From the NCBI GenBank assembly GCA_964513975.1, contig CAZEON010000012.1, forward strand, positions 1-20,384: DNA of 20,384 bases, in the 5' to 3' direction. Under the pieces are notes generated by a model. That model ran no database searches. It was given only the letters and a program-made list of their open reading frames with translations, and was not told the origin of the DNA. Shown in pieces: positions 1 to 7,556 of the stretch. This DNA comes from CAZVBV01 sp964513975 (lineage in GTDB: Bacteria > Patescibacteriota > Gracilibacteria > UBA4473). The position numbers and the translations under genes are program-made. How positions within the stretch are numbered: position 1 is the stretch's first letter; each line of letters begins with the position of its first letter.

Positions 1-265
1 TCTGTTTTAATGAGATGGGTCATGACACTTGTAGTTTAATTCCTACAGGTGTTGCATTTAAAAAATAAATTTTCAAAGTTTTTGTCTACTCATTTGAGTT
101 TGGACTTGGTTTCGTATTGCAGGTGACATTCCCTAATGTCGTCGACACCTGTTCAAAAAATTGTACTACTTCATCGCGAATAGGGATTCGCGTCTGCGGG
201 TGTACAAAAATGACCGAGTTTATTTTTTACAATCTAAAATTGATAACGAGGATCTTTATTCATCT
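1..265. other. non-coding flank with hairpins
   Basis: I see no convincing gene here. The stretch holds several short inverted repeats. The clearest is a perfect 7-bp stem, CGCGAAT-AGGG-ATTCGCG, at 175-192. An imperfect stem lies at about 27-56 (CACTTGTAG paired with CTACAGGTG) and another at about 121-150 (AGGTG paired with CACCT). None is followed by a clear T-tract, so they look more like intergenic repeats than terminators. The stretch lies beyond the 3' end of the M23/SLH gene. Confidence 0.5.
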
Positions 266-288
266 GATTCTGGACAAGCCAGAATGAC
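266..288. repeat. dispersed GATT...AATGAC hairpin repeat
   Basis: A perfect stem (ATTCTGG and CCAGAAT, five-base loop) is followed by GAC. A nearly identical copy lies at 19169-19191. Related repeats of the same form, with different stem sequences, lie at 13940, 17046 and 17505. All five are outside the integrated element. Confidence 0.6.
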
Positions 289-295
289 GGGGATA

Positions 296-2266
296 TTATT
301 TCACTTCTGACAACTTAAACATCATCTCGGCTGCTTCGGCTCGTGTGATCGGTTGGCTTGGAACGACGTATCCACCACGTTTCGTACCAATGAGGGTATA
401 TGTTTTCGCAAAGGCAAAGTACGGTGCAAACCATGTATTTCCTTGCACATCTCGGTAAGGACTCGTCGCTAAGTTTTCATTTACTTCAAATCCTGCCGTC
501 AAAATCGCTACTTTCAAGAATTCTGCTCGAGAGATTTTATTTCCTGGTTTGAATTGTCCGTCTCCGTATCCTTTCACGATTCCTTTATTCACCGCGGTCG
601 CAATGTAGTTCGCGAACCAGTCCGTGCTTTTCACATCTGCGAAATCAGTGTTTCCGTTCTGTACATTGATATCATTTCCAGTGAGAAGAATCTTCACGGC
701 TTCTGCACGATTGAGTGTTCCGTCAGGTTTAAATGTTCCATCAGGATATCCTTGAACAATGTCTTCACTTTTTAAATACTTAATTGCGTCTGCAGAACTG
801 TGTGAAACCGGAACATCTGAGAAGATTTGTGCTCGAAGACTTGATGATTTCACTTCTCCAAAATCCCCACTGGCAATCAGTTTAAACGTGTTATCAGAAT
901 CAGTTTTCACTCGAACTTCTGCTACCCCATTCACAAAGTCATTTGCGTACAATTTCCGTGGTTCGATATCTGCTAAGTGATGAAGCGTAGAAGAAATTTC
1001 AATTCCAGCCGTTGCTACCAAGTTCGCACGAACCTTCACAGTCTTTTTCTCCCCTGGGATAAAGATACGATCGGTTTGAAATGCGAATGAAGAATTTTCC
1101 ATGGTTTCCATAACTATAGGCTCTCGTATAATTGGTTCACGAACGGGTTCGGGAACTATAATTTTCGGTACTTCTGTGAATGTAGGAACGACGATGATTT
1201 CTTCAGTCGAAGCCACCAAGTTTTGATCAACATAGTTAGTAAACTGTGCGATAAAATTCATTGGGTGTACACCGTATTTTATTGCATTTTCTTTTCCAAT
1301 ACCATATTTCACTGCGTCGAAATAAGAGGTAAGACCTGCATTCGTTACGTCTGTCCACATAAATGGCCAATACAATTTAAACGGCGCATCGACTTTATCA
1401 ATTTGAAAGTGGAGGTGGGGGGCTGTTGCCATTCCACTTTCTCCAGATTTCCCGATAATATCTCCTTTCGTAATTGTTTGTCCTTTTCGTACATTGATCG
1501 TATCAAGGTGCGCGTACCCAGAAAAAAGGGTCGTTTTCCTATTTGGATCGGCAGGATCTGGAATATCTACATGGGCAATCACCACATGGTTTCCGAAGTC
1601 AGTTCGCTTCTGAGCTGTTTTATACACAACTCCATTTGCAATAGCTCGAATCGGTGTTCCGATGGGAACTTTAATATCAAGACCTGTATGAGATCCTGAA
1701 TATTCAGTTCCATCCAATTGATAATTTCCTAAAAATGGAACTGGATAAGTAATGTATGCATTTCGTTCGCTTTCGGTAGCCGTATTATAATTTTTTCCTT
1801 TTTGAAAGGTTGTTGGATTGTATTCAGGAATCGGAATAAGTTTGCTCTGTGGTAATTGCTCATATCGCATTTGTCGTTCTGCGTCTGACAAGGCTACCCA
1901 GTTTGGAACCTTTTCTACGGGAGCAATCGTTCCGGTAAAGTGTGTTGAAGGAAGTCCAACGAGACTTGTTTTCAATTGGAAAGAATAATCACTTACCAGT
2001 CCTGATCCAAGCAAAGATACAAATCCAATCGCAATTAAGAAGTAGGCGAGAGGATTTTCTCGGAAGAATCGTTTCCAGACAAAATGCTTTCGACGGATTG
2101 GTTTTTTTTGAAATCCGTGATCAAACCATTGCAAAGGAATCTTCACTTTCTTCGCTTCATCAAAGGCTTTTTTTGCTTCTTTTTCAACTTCCTTTCGGTT
2201 CGTAACGAGCGCAATTACCGCTCCAACCGTGAGGAGAAAGAGAAGAAATCGAAATAATTTTTTCAT
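296..2266 (-). CDS. membrane-anchored M23 peptidase-like protein with three SLH domains
   Basis: The 656-residue protein starts with a hydrophobic segment (residues 4-22), followed by a Lys/Glu-rich linker and a second membrane segment (about 73-93). An M23 (LytM/lysostaphin-type) domain spans about 175-290 and keeps the zinc ligands: H193 and D197 in HTGLD, H253 in YAHLD, and H284/H286 in HLHF. M23 enzymes cut peptidoglycan cross-links. Three S-layer homology repeats fill about 485-656, each with the typical DV...A..Y.....GIV.GY.DG.F.P...I.RAE pattern. The third is more diverged. SLH repeats usually bind secondary cell-wall polymers. The inferred role is a wall-remodelling enzyme held between membrane and S-layer. 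The gene is monocistronic with its own promoter at 2288-2316. I saw no damage. Confidence 0.93.
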   Translation of the reverse strand: MKKLFRFLLFLLTVGAVIALVTNRKEVEKEAKKAFDEAKKVKIPLQWFDHGFQKKPIRRKHFVWKRFFRENPLAYFLIAIGFVSLLGSGLVSDYSFQLKTSLVGLPSTHFTGTIAPVEKVPNWVALSDAERQMRYEQLPQSKLIPIPEYNPTTFQKGKNYNTATESERNAYITYPVPFLGNYQLDGTEYSGSHTGLDIKVPIGTPIRAIANGVVYKTAQKRTDFGNHVVIAHVDIPDPADPNRKTTLFSGYAHLDTINVRKGQTITKGDIIGKSGESGMATAPHLHFQIDKVDAPFKLYWPFMWTDVTNAGLTSYFDAVKYGIGKENAIKYGVHPMNFIAQFTNYVDQNLVASTEEIIVVPTFTEVPKIIVPEPVREPIIREPIVMETMENSSFAFQTDRIFIPGEKKTVKVRANLVATAGIEISSTLHHLADIEPRKLYANDFVNGVAEVRVKTDSDNTFKLIASGDFGEVKSSSLRAQIFSDVPVSHSSADAIKYLKSEDIVQGYPDGTFKPDGTLNRAEAVKILLTGNDINVQNGNTDFADVKSTDWFANYIATAVNKGIVKGYGDGQFKPGNKISRAEFLKVAILTAGFEVNENLATSPYRDVQGNTWFAPYFAFAKTYTLIGTKRGGYVVPSQPITRAEAAEMMFKLSEVK

Positions 2267-2287
2267 AGAAAATGACTAAATCCCTTT

Positions 2288-2316
2288 ATTGTAGCACAAA
2301 TCAGGCAAAAATTCAA
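2288..2316 (-). promoter_or_regulatory. sigma70-type promoter of the M23/SLH gene
   Basis: Read on the minus strand, TTGAAT (2316-2311) and TACAAT (2293-2288) are separated by 17 bases. A TG one base upstream of the -10 makes it an extended -10. The predicted start is about 15 bases before the ATG at 2266, giving a very short leader without a strong ribosome-binding site. Confidence 0.65.
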
Positions 2317-2520
2317 CTGAAAACTTGAACAAAAAACGATTGTGATTACAATCGGCAAGCTAAAGAGTTGAAGAGTTAAAAAGTCTAAGAGAAAAGTTCT
2401 TTAAAAGCACCACGAATACAGGGTAGCTGAAAGCGAATAGGGAGTGTCGAGTGTAGTCCCGCTAAGCGGGATAAAATGAGCTTGAAGACCTCTGTATGAG
2501 TGAGAGACGGAGTAGACAAC
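2317..2520. other. non-coding spacer between the M23/SLH gene and tRNA-Arg
   Basis: No gene is supported. It contains a low-complexity run (GAGTTGAAGAGTTAAAAAG at about 2364-2382) resembling A/T-rich runs near 16970 and 17550, and a small hairpin CCCGC-TAA-GCGGG at 2458-2470. I could not place a clear promoter for the tRNA. Confidence 0.4.
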
Positions 2521-2597
2521 GCACGCGTAGCTCAGCTGGATAGAGCACCGGTCTTCGGAACCGGGTGTCGGGGGTTCGAATCCCTCCGCGTGTACCA
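2521..2597 (+). tRNA. tRNA-Arg, anticodon UCG
   Basis: The 77-nt cloverleaf is complete. The acceptor stem is GCACGCG/CGCGTGT with G-T at the first pair, the D-stem is GCTC/GAGC, and the anticodon stem CCGGT/ACCGG holds a seven-base loop with TCG at 34-36. The T-stem is GGGGG/CCCTC around TTCGAAT, and CCA is encoded (2595-2597). UCG reads CGA, a codon used in the neighbouring S1 gene. Its 3' end coincides with the left end of the integrated element. Confidence 0.95.
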
Positions 2598-4184
2598 ACT
2601 AGGAACATTAAGCATAGAAAGACCGTTTTCCCCTTTGAGAGAGCGGTTTTTTAATGGTTCTAACCTTTTGAATTCTCGCACAATATTTTCTTGTTCATCT
2701 ATAATTGGTTGAAGCCAACTATTGATTCCCAGAGTAAGTTCTTGGTTTTCCAATAAAAGGTTCTGACCTAAGGATAGAAGTATTTCTTTTCTCTTTTTAC
2801 AGTCTCCATTTTCAAAGTTTGCTATTGCATAAAGAGCAAAGTTGCACGTTTGTTCTGCGATATCTCTCCAATTTTGAGCTCTATCTTCTGTTTCACTTCT
2901 CTTTTGTTTTAGTTTTCCTAGTTCTATTGATAAAGAAGATTTTCTATTCAGAAATTCATCATCGGTAAGAAGGTTCCTAACTCGGAGATCAATAAGGTTA
3001 TCAAGATTGCTTTGTGTCGATTTAATGGAGGTTGTAATGTGGTCTTCAATTACAGCTCGATTTTGAACTTCTTCTTTGTGCTTATCCTTTATCACTTCTA
3101 AGGCAAAATCTTTAAATTCAGGAATGATTTTGATACTCAGTAGTTTTTTTTCAATCTGATCTTCGAGGTTTTTAACTCTCGTACATTTTTTTTGTGAACA
3201 AACTTGATACTTACTTTTTCCAGTACAATGATAATAACGGTGATAATTAAGGGATCCATCTTTCAATTTTTTCTTTTTCTCTTCAGCAGTTATGAGACAA
3301 CCACACTCTCCACAACGAATAATTCCTGTGTAAGCAAATTCTCGTTTCCGTTCGCTTGTTTTTGCCCTTTTTCCAATGAGTTCTTGAACACGTTCAAATT
3401 CTTCAGGTGTAACAAGTTTTTCATGTATCCCTTTATATTTTTCCCCATTCCAAGTGATCACTCCCTTATAGAACTCGTTTTGAAACATCTTATAGAGAGA
3501 GCTTCTTGAAAGAGGTGTTCCCCCTATCTTTTTTCTCATGGGTGTTTTAAACCCCCATTCTTTATTTACATATTCGACAAGCTTTGGAGGTGTATAAGTA
3601 CCTGTAAGCATTAAATCCCACATTTTACGAACCAAAGGGAAATACTTTTCATCAGGAATAATGGTTTTTGTTCTTGGACAGTTTACATAGCCCAAAGGCG
3701 GTAAACAAGGAAGGATTCCTTTATCGAGTTTACTTTGCATGCCTCGATTAATATTTTTTCTTAAATCACGAATAAACTCTGTGGACATAGCACTTTCTAA
3801 AGTAAACAGTAGTCCACTATCATTTGGTAAATATTCTTTTTCAGGGGTTTTTATACAAGAAAGACTTCCTTCTTGTAATTCCCATTGGATTTCTGAGCTA
3901 TCTACATTATTTCTCGAAAGGCGATTTAACGCCCAGCACAAAATACCATCAATTTCTCCTGAACGAACATCTTCAAGAATTTGATTAAATTGAGGTCTCT
4001 TTCTTGGAGCTTTAGCAGATTTAGATTCTTTGTAAGTTCTAATTACATTTAATCCTTCTTTTTGAGCGAGTTCTTCAAGTTTTGAAATTTGATCGCCAAT
4101 AGATTGCATTTGTCTATCTTCGCTTTCTGTACTTTTTCGTACATAGAGGGCGAATCGTAAGCCGTTTAGATGAGTATTATTCAT
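2532..4184 (-). CDS. large serine recombinase (integrase)
   Basis: This 550-residue site-specific recombinase most likely integrates and excises the element. The resolvase domain (about 9-150) contains YVRKS with the likely nucleophile S18 and the LNRLSRN arginine region (about 88-94). The recombinase domain spans about 160-265. A zinc ribbon follows from about 285, with CxxC at C291/C294 and further Cys to about 334, and then a coiled coil (about 340-450). The order and length fit the large serine recombinases. The last residues (WYTRRDSNPRH... to the stop at 2532) are antisense to tRNA-Arg, so the C-terminal tail depends on the integration site. A promoter and structured leader lie upstream. 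No Shine-Dalgarno site precedes the ATG at 4184. Confidence 0.93.
   Translation of the reverse strand: MNNTHLNGLRFALYVRKSTESEDRQMQSIGDQISKLEELAQKEGLNVIRTYKESKSAKAPRKRPQFNQILEDVRSGEIDGILCWALNRLSRNNVDSSEIQWELQEGSLSCIKTPEKEYLPNDSGLLFTLESAMSTEFIRDLRKNINRGMQSKLDKGILPCLPPLGYVNCPRTKTIIPDEKYFPLVRKMWDLMLTGTYTPPKLVEYVNKEWGFKTPMRKKIGGTPLSRSSLYKMFQNEFYKGVITWNGEKYKGIHEKLVTPEEFERVQELIGKRAKTSERKREFAYTGIIRCGECGCLITAEEKKKKLKDGSLNYHRYYHCTGKSKYQVCSQKKCTRVKNLEDQIEKKLLSIKIIPEFKDFALEVIKDKHKEEVQNRAVIEDHITTSIKSTQSNLDNLIDLRVRNLLTDDEFLNRKSSLSIELGKLKQKRSETEDRAQNWRDIAEQTCNFALYAIANFENGDCKKRKEILLSLGQNLLLENQELTLGINSWLQPIIDEQENIVREFKRLEPLKNRSLKGENGLSMLNVPSWYTRRDSNPRHPVPKTGALSS
2578..2591 (+). repeat. putative left attachment repeat in tRNA 3' end
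   Basis: GAATCCCTCCGCGT covers the end of the T-arm and most of the 3' acceptor strand. The serine recombinase gene is read through it in antisense. An exact copy lies at 13023-13036. Confidence 0.55.
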
Positions 4185-4194
4185 GGTAAAACAT

Positions 4195-4313
4195 AAAAAG
4201 GGATGATCCTGACTTACCTAGTTCGTGCCCAAAAGCATTTACTAGCAGAATCACCCCTTTCTATAGGCGAACACACTAACATCCTTTTGGGACAAAAATC
4301 GAACTAGGTAAGT
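4195..4313 (-). promoter_or_regulatory. structured leader/attenuator of the recombinase gene (R1)
   Basis: Read on the minus strand, the RNA would begin at about 4313, seven bases after a TATAAT box. Its first 14 bases (ACTTACCTAGTTCG, 4313-4300) pair perfectly with 4225-4212, and 4291-4284 (CCCAAAAG) pairs with 4235-4228, forming one long interrupted hairpin. The apical loop contains 4260-4246, which pairs at 13 of 15 positions with 4211-4197, directly after the hairpin. That second arm runs into TTTTT at 4199-4195, like an intrinsic terminator. The ATG follows 10 bases later. Either an alternative fold or a pseudoknot could control transcription into the gene. The same design occurs at 11487-11626. 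Pairing is read from sequence; function is inferred. Confidence 0.6.
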
Positions 4314-4319
4314 ATTTAA

Positions 4320-4348
4320 ATTATAGATAAATTAAGAGGTTGTGGCAA
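4320..4348 (-). promoter_or_regulatory. promoter of recombinase leader
   Basis: On the minus strand, TTGCCA (4348-4343) and a consensus TATAAT (4325-4320) have a 17-base spacer. The expected start, about seven bases downstream, is the first base of the long hairpin of leader R1, which supports both calls. Confidence 0.7.
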
Positions 4349-4354
4349 ATTTTG

Positions 4355-4422
4355 GTTACTCGGTTACCTGCTGTTTAGCTTTTGTTGATGGGGATTGAGG
4401 AAAAGAGCGGTAACAAAGTAAC
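4355..4422. repeat. GTTAC repeats, two direct and two inverted
   Basis: GTTACT and GTTACC (4355-4368) face GGTAAC and AGTAAC (4409-4422), forming a 14-base stem with two central mismatches around a 40-base spacer. Inside the spacer GCTTTT can pair with AAAAGAGC. The block lies between the end of the primase-helicase operon and the -35 of the recombinase promoter. It could be an operator, a terminator without a U-tract, or an origin-like site. Confidence 0.45.
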
Positions 4423-4424
4423 GA

Positions 4425-5012
4425 TTATTTAAGGGCATTAAGTCTTTTTTGTATTTTTTCATCATCAAGCTTGTAACATCTTGTATTAATACCAAGAATT
4501 TTTCGCTGTACGCCTTTTTTTTCTAGTAGATTGAGTCGTTTTAACCAATCACCAATCCATCTGGTATTTTTATTTTCTTCAATAATCTCATTGAATGTTT
4601 CAGAGTCTGCGTTTATGAGTGCGTTTTTTAATTCTTGGATAGGGCAATATCCTTCTTTATTTTTTTGCATTTGTTTTAATACAATTTCTAAAAATTCAAT
4701 ATCATCCTCAGTTGAAAAGTCGCTTGAGTTTCTTTTTTGAGTAAGCGAAATAGCAAGTTCTTTCATCATTTGGACTGTGTTTTTGTTGAGGAGTTCCGCA
4801 ATTGATAATATTGGTTTCCATAATTCCCAATCTCTTCCCGAAAGTTTTTCACTAGGAGTTTCTATTTTTTCATAGACAGATAAAAGTTCCCGGAATTGTC
4901 CAATCATGAGTGTATAGAGATCGTCTTTTATTTTTTTTAATAATCCGCTAGAAATTCCCCGTCCCGTCAGGGCGAGGGATGGAAAAAATCCTAATGAAGT
5001 TTTGTTATCCAA
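4425..5012 (-). CDS. C-terminal part of the element's helicase/ATPase, separated by insertion A
   Basis: An open frame of 195 codons whose first 23-24 residues, from a TTG at 5012, are encoded by the 142-bp insertion A. Only 4425-4941 (about 171 residues, from LKKIKDDLY) is original. This part is helical and contains GRDWELWKP, reminiscent of C-terminal regions of primase-associated ATPases. Removing exactly 4942-5083 joins it in frame with 5020-5880 to give a 437-codon gene (...KSSE-LKKIKDDLY...). The TTG has no obvious ribosome-binding site, so independent expression is doubtful. It is best read as the C-terminal piece of an interrupted gene. Confidence 0.75.
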   Translation of the reverse strand: MDNKTSLGFFPSLALTGRGISSGLLKKIKDDLYTLMIGQFRELLSVYEKIETPSEKLSGRDWELWKPILSIAELLNKNTVQMMKELAISLTQKRNSSDFSTEDDIEFLEIVLKQMQKNKEGYCPIQELKNALINADSETFNEIIEENKNTRWIGDWLKRLNLLEKKGVQRKILGINTRCYKLDDEKIQKRLNALK

Positions 5013-5083
5013 AACAAAATTAGGACAAGCTTCGCTTGAATTCAGTTGAAATGCCCTGTGGCGTAAGCCCAGGGATATTTACT
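4942..5083 (+). mobile_element. 142-bp non-autonomous IS200/IS605-type element, copy A
   Basis: Identical to copies B and C. The left end carries a hairpin, CCC-CGT-CCC-GTCA-GGG-CGA-GGG, at 4957-4978. The middle has an inverted repeat (TCCTAAT at 4989-4995 with ATTAGGA at 5019-5025). The right end has CAAGC-TTC-GCTTG and a bulged hairpin, CCCTG-T-GGC-GTAA-GCC-CAGGG. Its last 61 bases equal those of the IS at 15966-16507. The left end follows TTTTAAT, as at all four insertions, and there is no target duplication. It splits the helicase gene. Confidence 0.85.
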
Positions 5084-5880
5084 TCTGAGGATTTATGATG
5101 AATTTCTTCATTGAATTCTTTTCTATTTGCCACAGGAGGCATGATTATTTCAATACATCGAGAGGCTAGTGTGTCATTGAGTCGATTAATACCACCAAAG
5201 ACTTTTGGCGAATAAGATTCAAACATTTCAATAACATGATGTTTGCCACATTTCATTGCTTTAGCTCCAGCTTTATAGCCAGAGTTGTAAATAGCTAAAA
5301 TTCCCATCACGTTTTCATCTCTTGTGTTTTTAAGATTTTCCGCTTCATCAACACAACAAGTGGAATGATTGCTATGCACTAATCGCGTGATAGATGCGGC
5401 GGTTGAGCCTACATTTAATAATCCTTGAAAAGATAAAACAGAAATGAAAGTGAGAAGTTTTGTTTTTCCGCATGCTTTATTACCCTGAAGAGAAAGGTAT
5501 GGATAGCTTGCCATTCCTCTATGAAAGTAAGTTCCAATAATCCATAAAGAAATAAGATGATAAAATCGAGAATCCTCAAAAAGAATGTATTTCTCTAGTT
5601 CCTTTTTTATTGATAGAAAAACTTTCTCAAAAGAAGGAATGTCATTTCCTTTTAAGAATTTTTGATAAGATTCAGGTGACCATTCCGTGATCGGTTCAGG
5701 TTTGGTTTTGAAAACAATATCATGTCCCAATAGTTCTTTTGCATCTAGTGATAATTTTTTTCTTTCCGACGTTATTAAGTAAGGATTAGCATGCAAAATT
5801 CCTTTGTCATTAATTTTTTGTTCCCAAACTGTGGTACAAGCAAAATCTTTTGAGAAGAATTGGGGGGGGGGTGATTTCAA
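5020..5880 (-). CDS. P-loop ATPase/helicase domain of replication protein, N-terminal part
   Basis: The 286-codon frame holds a Walker A motif, GNKACGKT (residues 133-140), and a Walker B-like CCVDEAEN (about 175-182), followed by a helical ATPase core with SPKVFGG and LASRCIEI. This resembles ATPase modules attached to phage and plasmid primases, so the inferred role is DNA unwinding at replication of the element. The last 17 or so residues are encoded by insertion A and end at a stop inside it. The start is a TTG at 5880 that overlaps the primase gene by 71 bases. The reading frame meets the primase frame at a run of ten C's (5862-5871). This probably is the continuation of the primase and not a separate gene. 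Confidence 0.8.
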   Translation of the reverse strand: MKSPPPQFFSKDFACTTVWEQKINDKGILHANPYLITSERKKLSLDAKELLGHDIVFKTKPEPITEWSPESYQKFLKGNDIPSFEKVFLSIKKELEKYILFEDSRFYHLISLWIIGTYFHRGMASYPYLSLQGNKACGKTKLLTFISVLSFQGLLNVGSTAASITRLVHSNHSTCCVDEAENLKNTRDENVMGILAIYNSGYKAGAKAMKCGKHHVIEMFESYSPKVFGGINRLNDTLASRCIEIIMPPVANRKEFNEEIHHKSSEVNIPGLTPQGISTEFKRSLS

Positions 5881-6859
5881 TTCGGGTTCTTTTTATTCGA
5901 CGGGTGGTTAGTATATATGGTAACCGCAACCTCTCTTTGTCCGATAAAGAAAGATAGAAATCATTTATATCGTATTTTTCAGGCTTTCCGTGCCAATCTA
6001 TGTAGTAGGTTTGAATATAGGGATATTTTTGAAGAAAGAGGCTAATGATTTTTTTATTGAAAGATTTTCCTGCTTCATCATTATCTCCGCAGAGGATTAC
6101 CTCCTCAACGTTACGAAACGCTTCTATAAAAGCTTCTTGGAATCCATTGGCTCCAGGTATGCCTACGACATCTTCGGTGTGTTGTAAGAGAGTAAGAGCA
6201 TCTATCTCGCCTTCTGTAATAAAAACTCTTTGAATCTTATTAAGATTTGGAGCCAGAAATATATTTGCCTTGGCTCCTTTCTCAGACATTATATTTTTCC
6301 CACTTCCTAATTCACGGATACGATTATGAATAAATTGCCCATTTTTATTTTGATAGGGGAAATGAATAACAGCTTTTCCATTTACCTGCGGATGTGATCC
6401 ATATCCTATGTGAGCTTTTTTCAGTGTCTCCGGTTCAATTCCTCGTTCGTTTTTGAACCAGTCTAAAACTTGTTTAGAGTCCTCTAATTGGGTATAATTC
6501 TTTTGTATTGTATTTGGATCTAAAAATTTAGATTCAGAAGAAGGACTCTTCGGAAGAGAGTTCTTTTTTTCTAAATAATTTGTTCCTGCGATTTGTTCCG
6601 CTTTTTGCAAAACCATAGAAAAATTTTGTTCGCAATTAATATTCTCCTTGAGGGCAATGAAGTTGAAATAATCGCCTTGTTCCCCACAGCCAAAGCAATG
6701 AAAAGTTGGTTCTTTTTCGTTCAAACTTAATGATGGCGTTTCGTCTTTATGAAAAGGACAAATAATGTTTTTCCCTTCTTTGTATTTGATATTGTAATGG
6801 GTAGTGATTTTTTCCCAGGAAAGAGAGCTTTTAATGAGAGCTGAATTTTCATTATTCAT
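5810..6859 (-). CDS. DnaG-like primase with CHC2 zinc finger and TOPRIM domain
   Basis: The protein (349 residues) opens with a CHC2 zinc-binding domain: C34 and H37 in CPFH, C55 and C58 in CFGC. A primase core follows, with a TOPRIM domain marked by TEGEID (215-220) and GDNDEAG (258-264), the acidic residues that bind metal for primer synthesis. The last 16 or so residues after ITPPP read out of frame with the helicase that follows and are probably not native. Without one C in the C10 tract, and without insertion A, primase and helicase would form a single protein of about 763 residues, a common layout in mobile elements. It replicates the element, by inference. Confidence 0.9.
   Translation of the reverse strand: MNNENSALIKSSLSWEKITTHYNIKYKEGKNIICPFHKDETPSLSLNEKEPTFHCFGCGEQGDYFNFIALKENINCEQNFSMVLQKAEQIAGTNYLEKKNSLPKSPSSESKFLDPNTIQKNYTQLEDSKQVLDWFKNERGIEPETLKKAHIGYGSHPQVNGKAVIHFPYQNKNGQFIHNRIRELGSGKNIMSEKGAKANIFLAPNLNKIQRVFITEGEIDALTLLQHTEDVVGIPGANGFQEAFIEAFRNVEEVILCGDNDEAGKSFNKKIISLFLQKYPYIQTYYIDWHGKPEKYDINDFYLSLSDKERLRLPYILTTRRIKRTRIEITPPPILLKRFCLYHSLGTKN
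5862..5871 (-). other. C10 homopolymer at the primase/helicase frame change
   Basis: Ten consecutive C's on the coding strand lie where the primase frame ends and the helicase frame begins. With nine (or twelve) C's the two frames become one. Polymerase slippage, a real frameshift mutation or a sequencing error are all possible. Confidence 0.75.
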
Positions 6860-6883
6860 TTTATGTGTTTTGGTTAAGAGTCT

Positions 6884-7162
6884 CTAAAAAAGTTTTTTTA
6901 CGTACCAGCTTTTTTCTTCATTTTCGATTTCAGTTTGAGCACAACGCAAAAGGAGGTGGTAGAGTTTGAAGCCTTTAATCATCTTTTTTTGGTTGAAAGA
7001 ATCTTTAATGGAAAGTTTCTCGAGTAGATTTTCTGATTCAGGGGTTATTTTGAATATCATTTTCATGCGTAGGTGTTGTATATATTCCACAATGAGTGGT
7101 TCGAAGCCGTAGCCGAGTAGTATTTGGCAGATGAAGCCGTTGGTGGTTTGGAAAATTTCCAT
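6884..7162 (-). CDS. small protein, DUF5659-like pattern
   Basis: A protein of 92 residues from the ATG at 7162. The frame extends upstream to 7195, but that stretch is a low-complexity Phe-rich tail. The pattern 'F.TT.GF..Q.LL.YGFEPL.VEY...MIFKITPESENLLEKL' followed by a short helical tail recalls DUF5659-type proteins often found beside primase genes. Function is unknown. It ends 24 bases before the primase start and is probably in its operon. Confidence 0.6.
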   Translation of the reverse strand: MEIFQTTNGFICQILLGYGFEPLIVEYIQHLRMKMIFKITPESENLLEKLSIKDSFNQKKMIKGFKLYHLLLRCAQTEIENEEKSWYVKKLF

Positions 7163-7196
7163 ATTAAAAAAAATTAAAAAATAAAAATGAAACAAT

Positions 7197-7349
7197 TTAT
7201 TTGTTTGGTGGACGTGGCTTTAGTCCTAATTCCGTGATGACCACTAAGGATCTTATTTGATCAGAAGCTTTTTTATCAGAAATCTCCTCGCCGAAATATT
7301 TTCGGTAGAGTACTTTGAATTTTCGAATGTGAGTAGGTGATATTTGCAT
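7197..7349 (-). CDS. 50-residue hypothetical protein
   Basis: A short open frame of 50 codons, starting MQISPTHIRKFKVLYRKYF and ending PRPPNK. The ATG at 7349 is preceded by AGGG at a good Shine-Dalgarno distance, one of the few clear sites in the window. It is probably helical, with a pattern (F..LY...FGEEISD..A) that I associate with small uncharacterised proteins of mobile elements. It probably leads the primase operon (7349 down to 4425). Confidence 0.55.
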   Translation of the reverse strand: MQISPTHIRKFKVLYRKYFGEEISDKKASDQIRSLVVITELGLKPRPPNK

Positions 7350-7521
7350 TTATCCCTACGAAACAGCTCACGATAAAAAGCCGTCAATAGTTTTTTTAGT
7401 GAGTATTCGAATTTACGAAAATTCAAAAACCTTGTTTTATCTACTGTCTAAAAAGGGTTAATGGACGAATTATTATACAAAAAAAATCAAAAAAATATGT
7501 GAAATTTCTTCTATTTAAAAT

Positions 7522-7556
7522 ACTCACGAAACTCACTCGTGAGTGGATTAGTGAGT
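7522..7556. repeat. ACTCAC/GTGAGT repeat cluster
   Basis: ACTCAC occurs at 7522-7527 and 7531-7536, and its inverse GTGAGT at 7539-7544 and 7551-7556. Two further exact GTGAGT copies lie at 7329-7334 and 7399-7404, with GCTCAC at 7366-7371. Six exact hexamers in about 230 bp, around the start of the replication operon, suggest binding sites for an initiator or repressor. The last copy overlaps the end of the 7548-8408 gene. Confidence 0.5.

Noticed and set aside
554..1699. Several plus-strand frames opposite the M23/SLH gene
   Set aside because: They are shadows of a gene with clear domains on the other strand.
2401..2598. Minus-strand open frame of 65 codons with GFEPPTPGSEDRCSIQLSYA
   Set aside because: It is antisense to tRNA-Arg, a well-known false protein pattern.
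4195..4313. Guide RNA of a TnpB/IscB system as an explanation for the structured leaders
   Set aside because: No tnpB or iscB is present, the leaders lie apart from IS ends, and their position before genes with promoters fits attenuation better.
7329..7556. CRISPR array
   Set aside because: The repeats are hexamers with irregular spacing and both orientations; there is no repeat-spacer pattern or cas gene.
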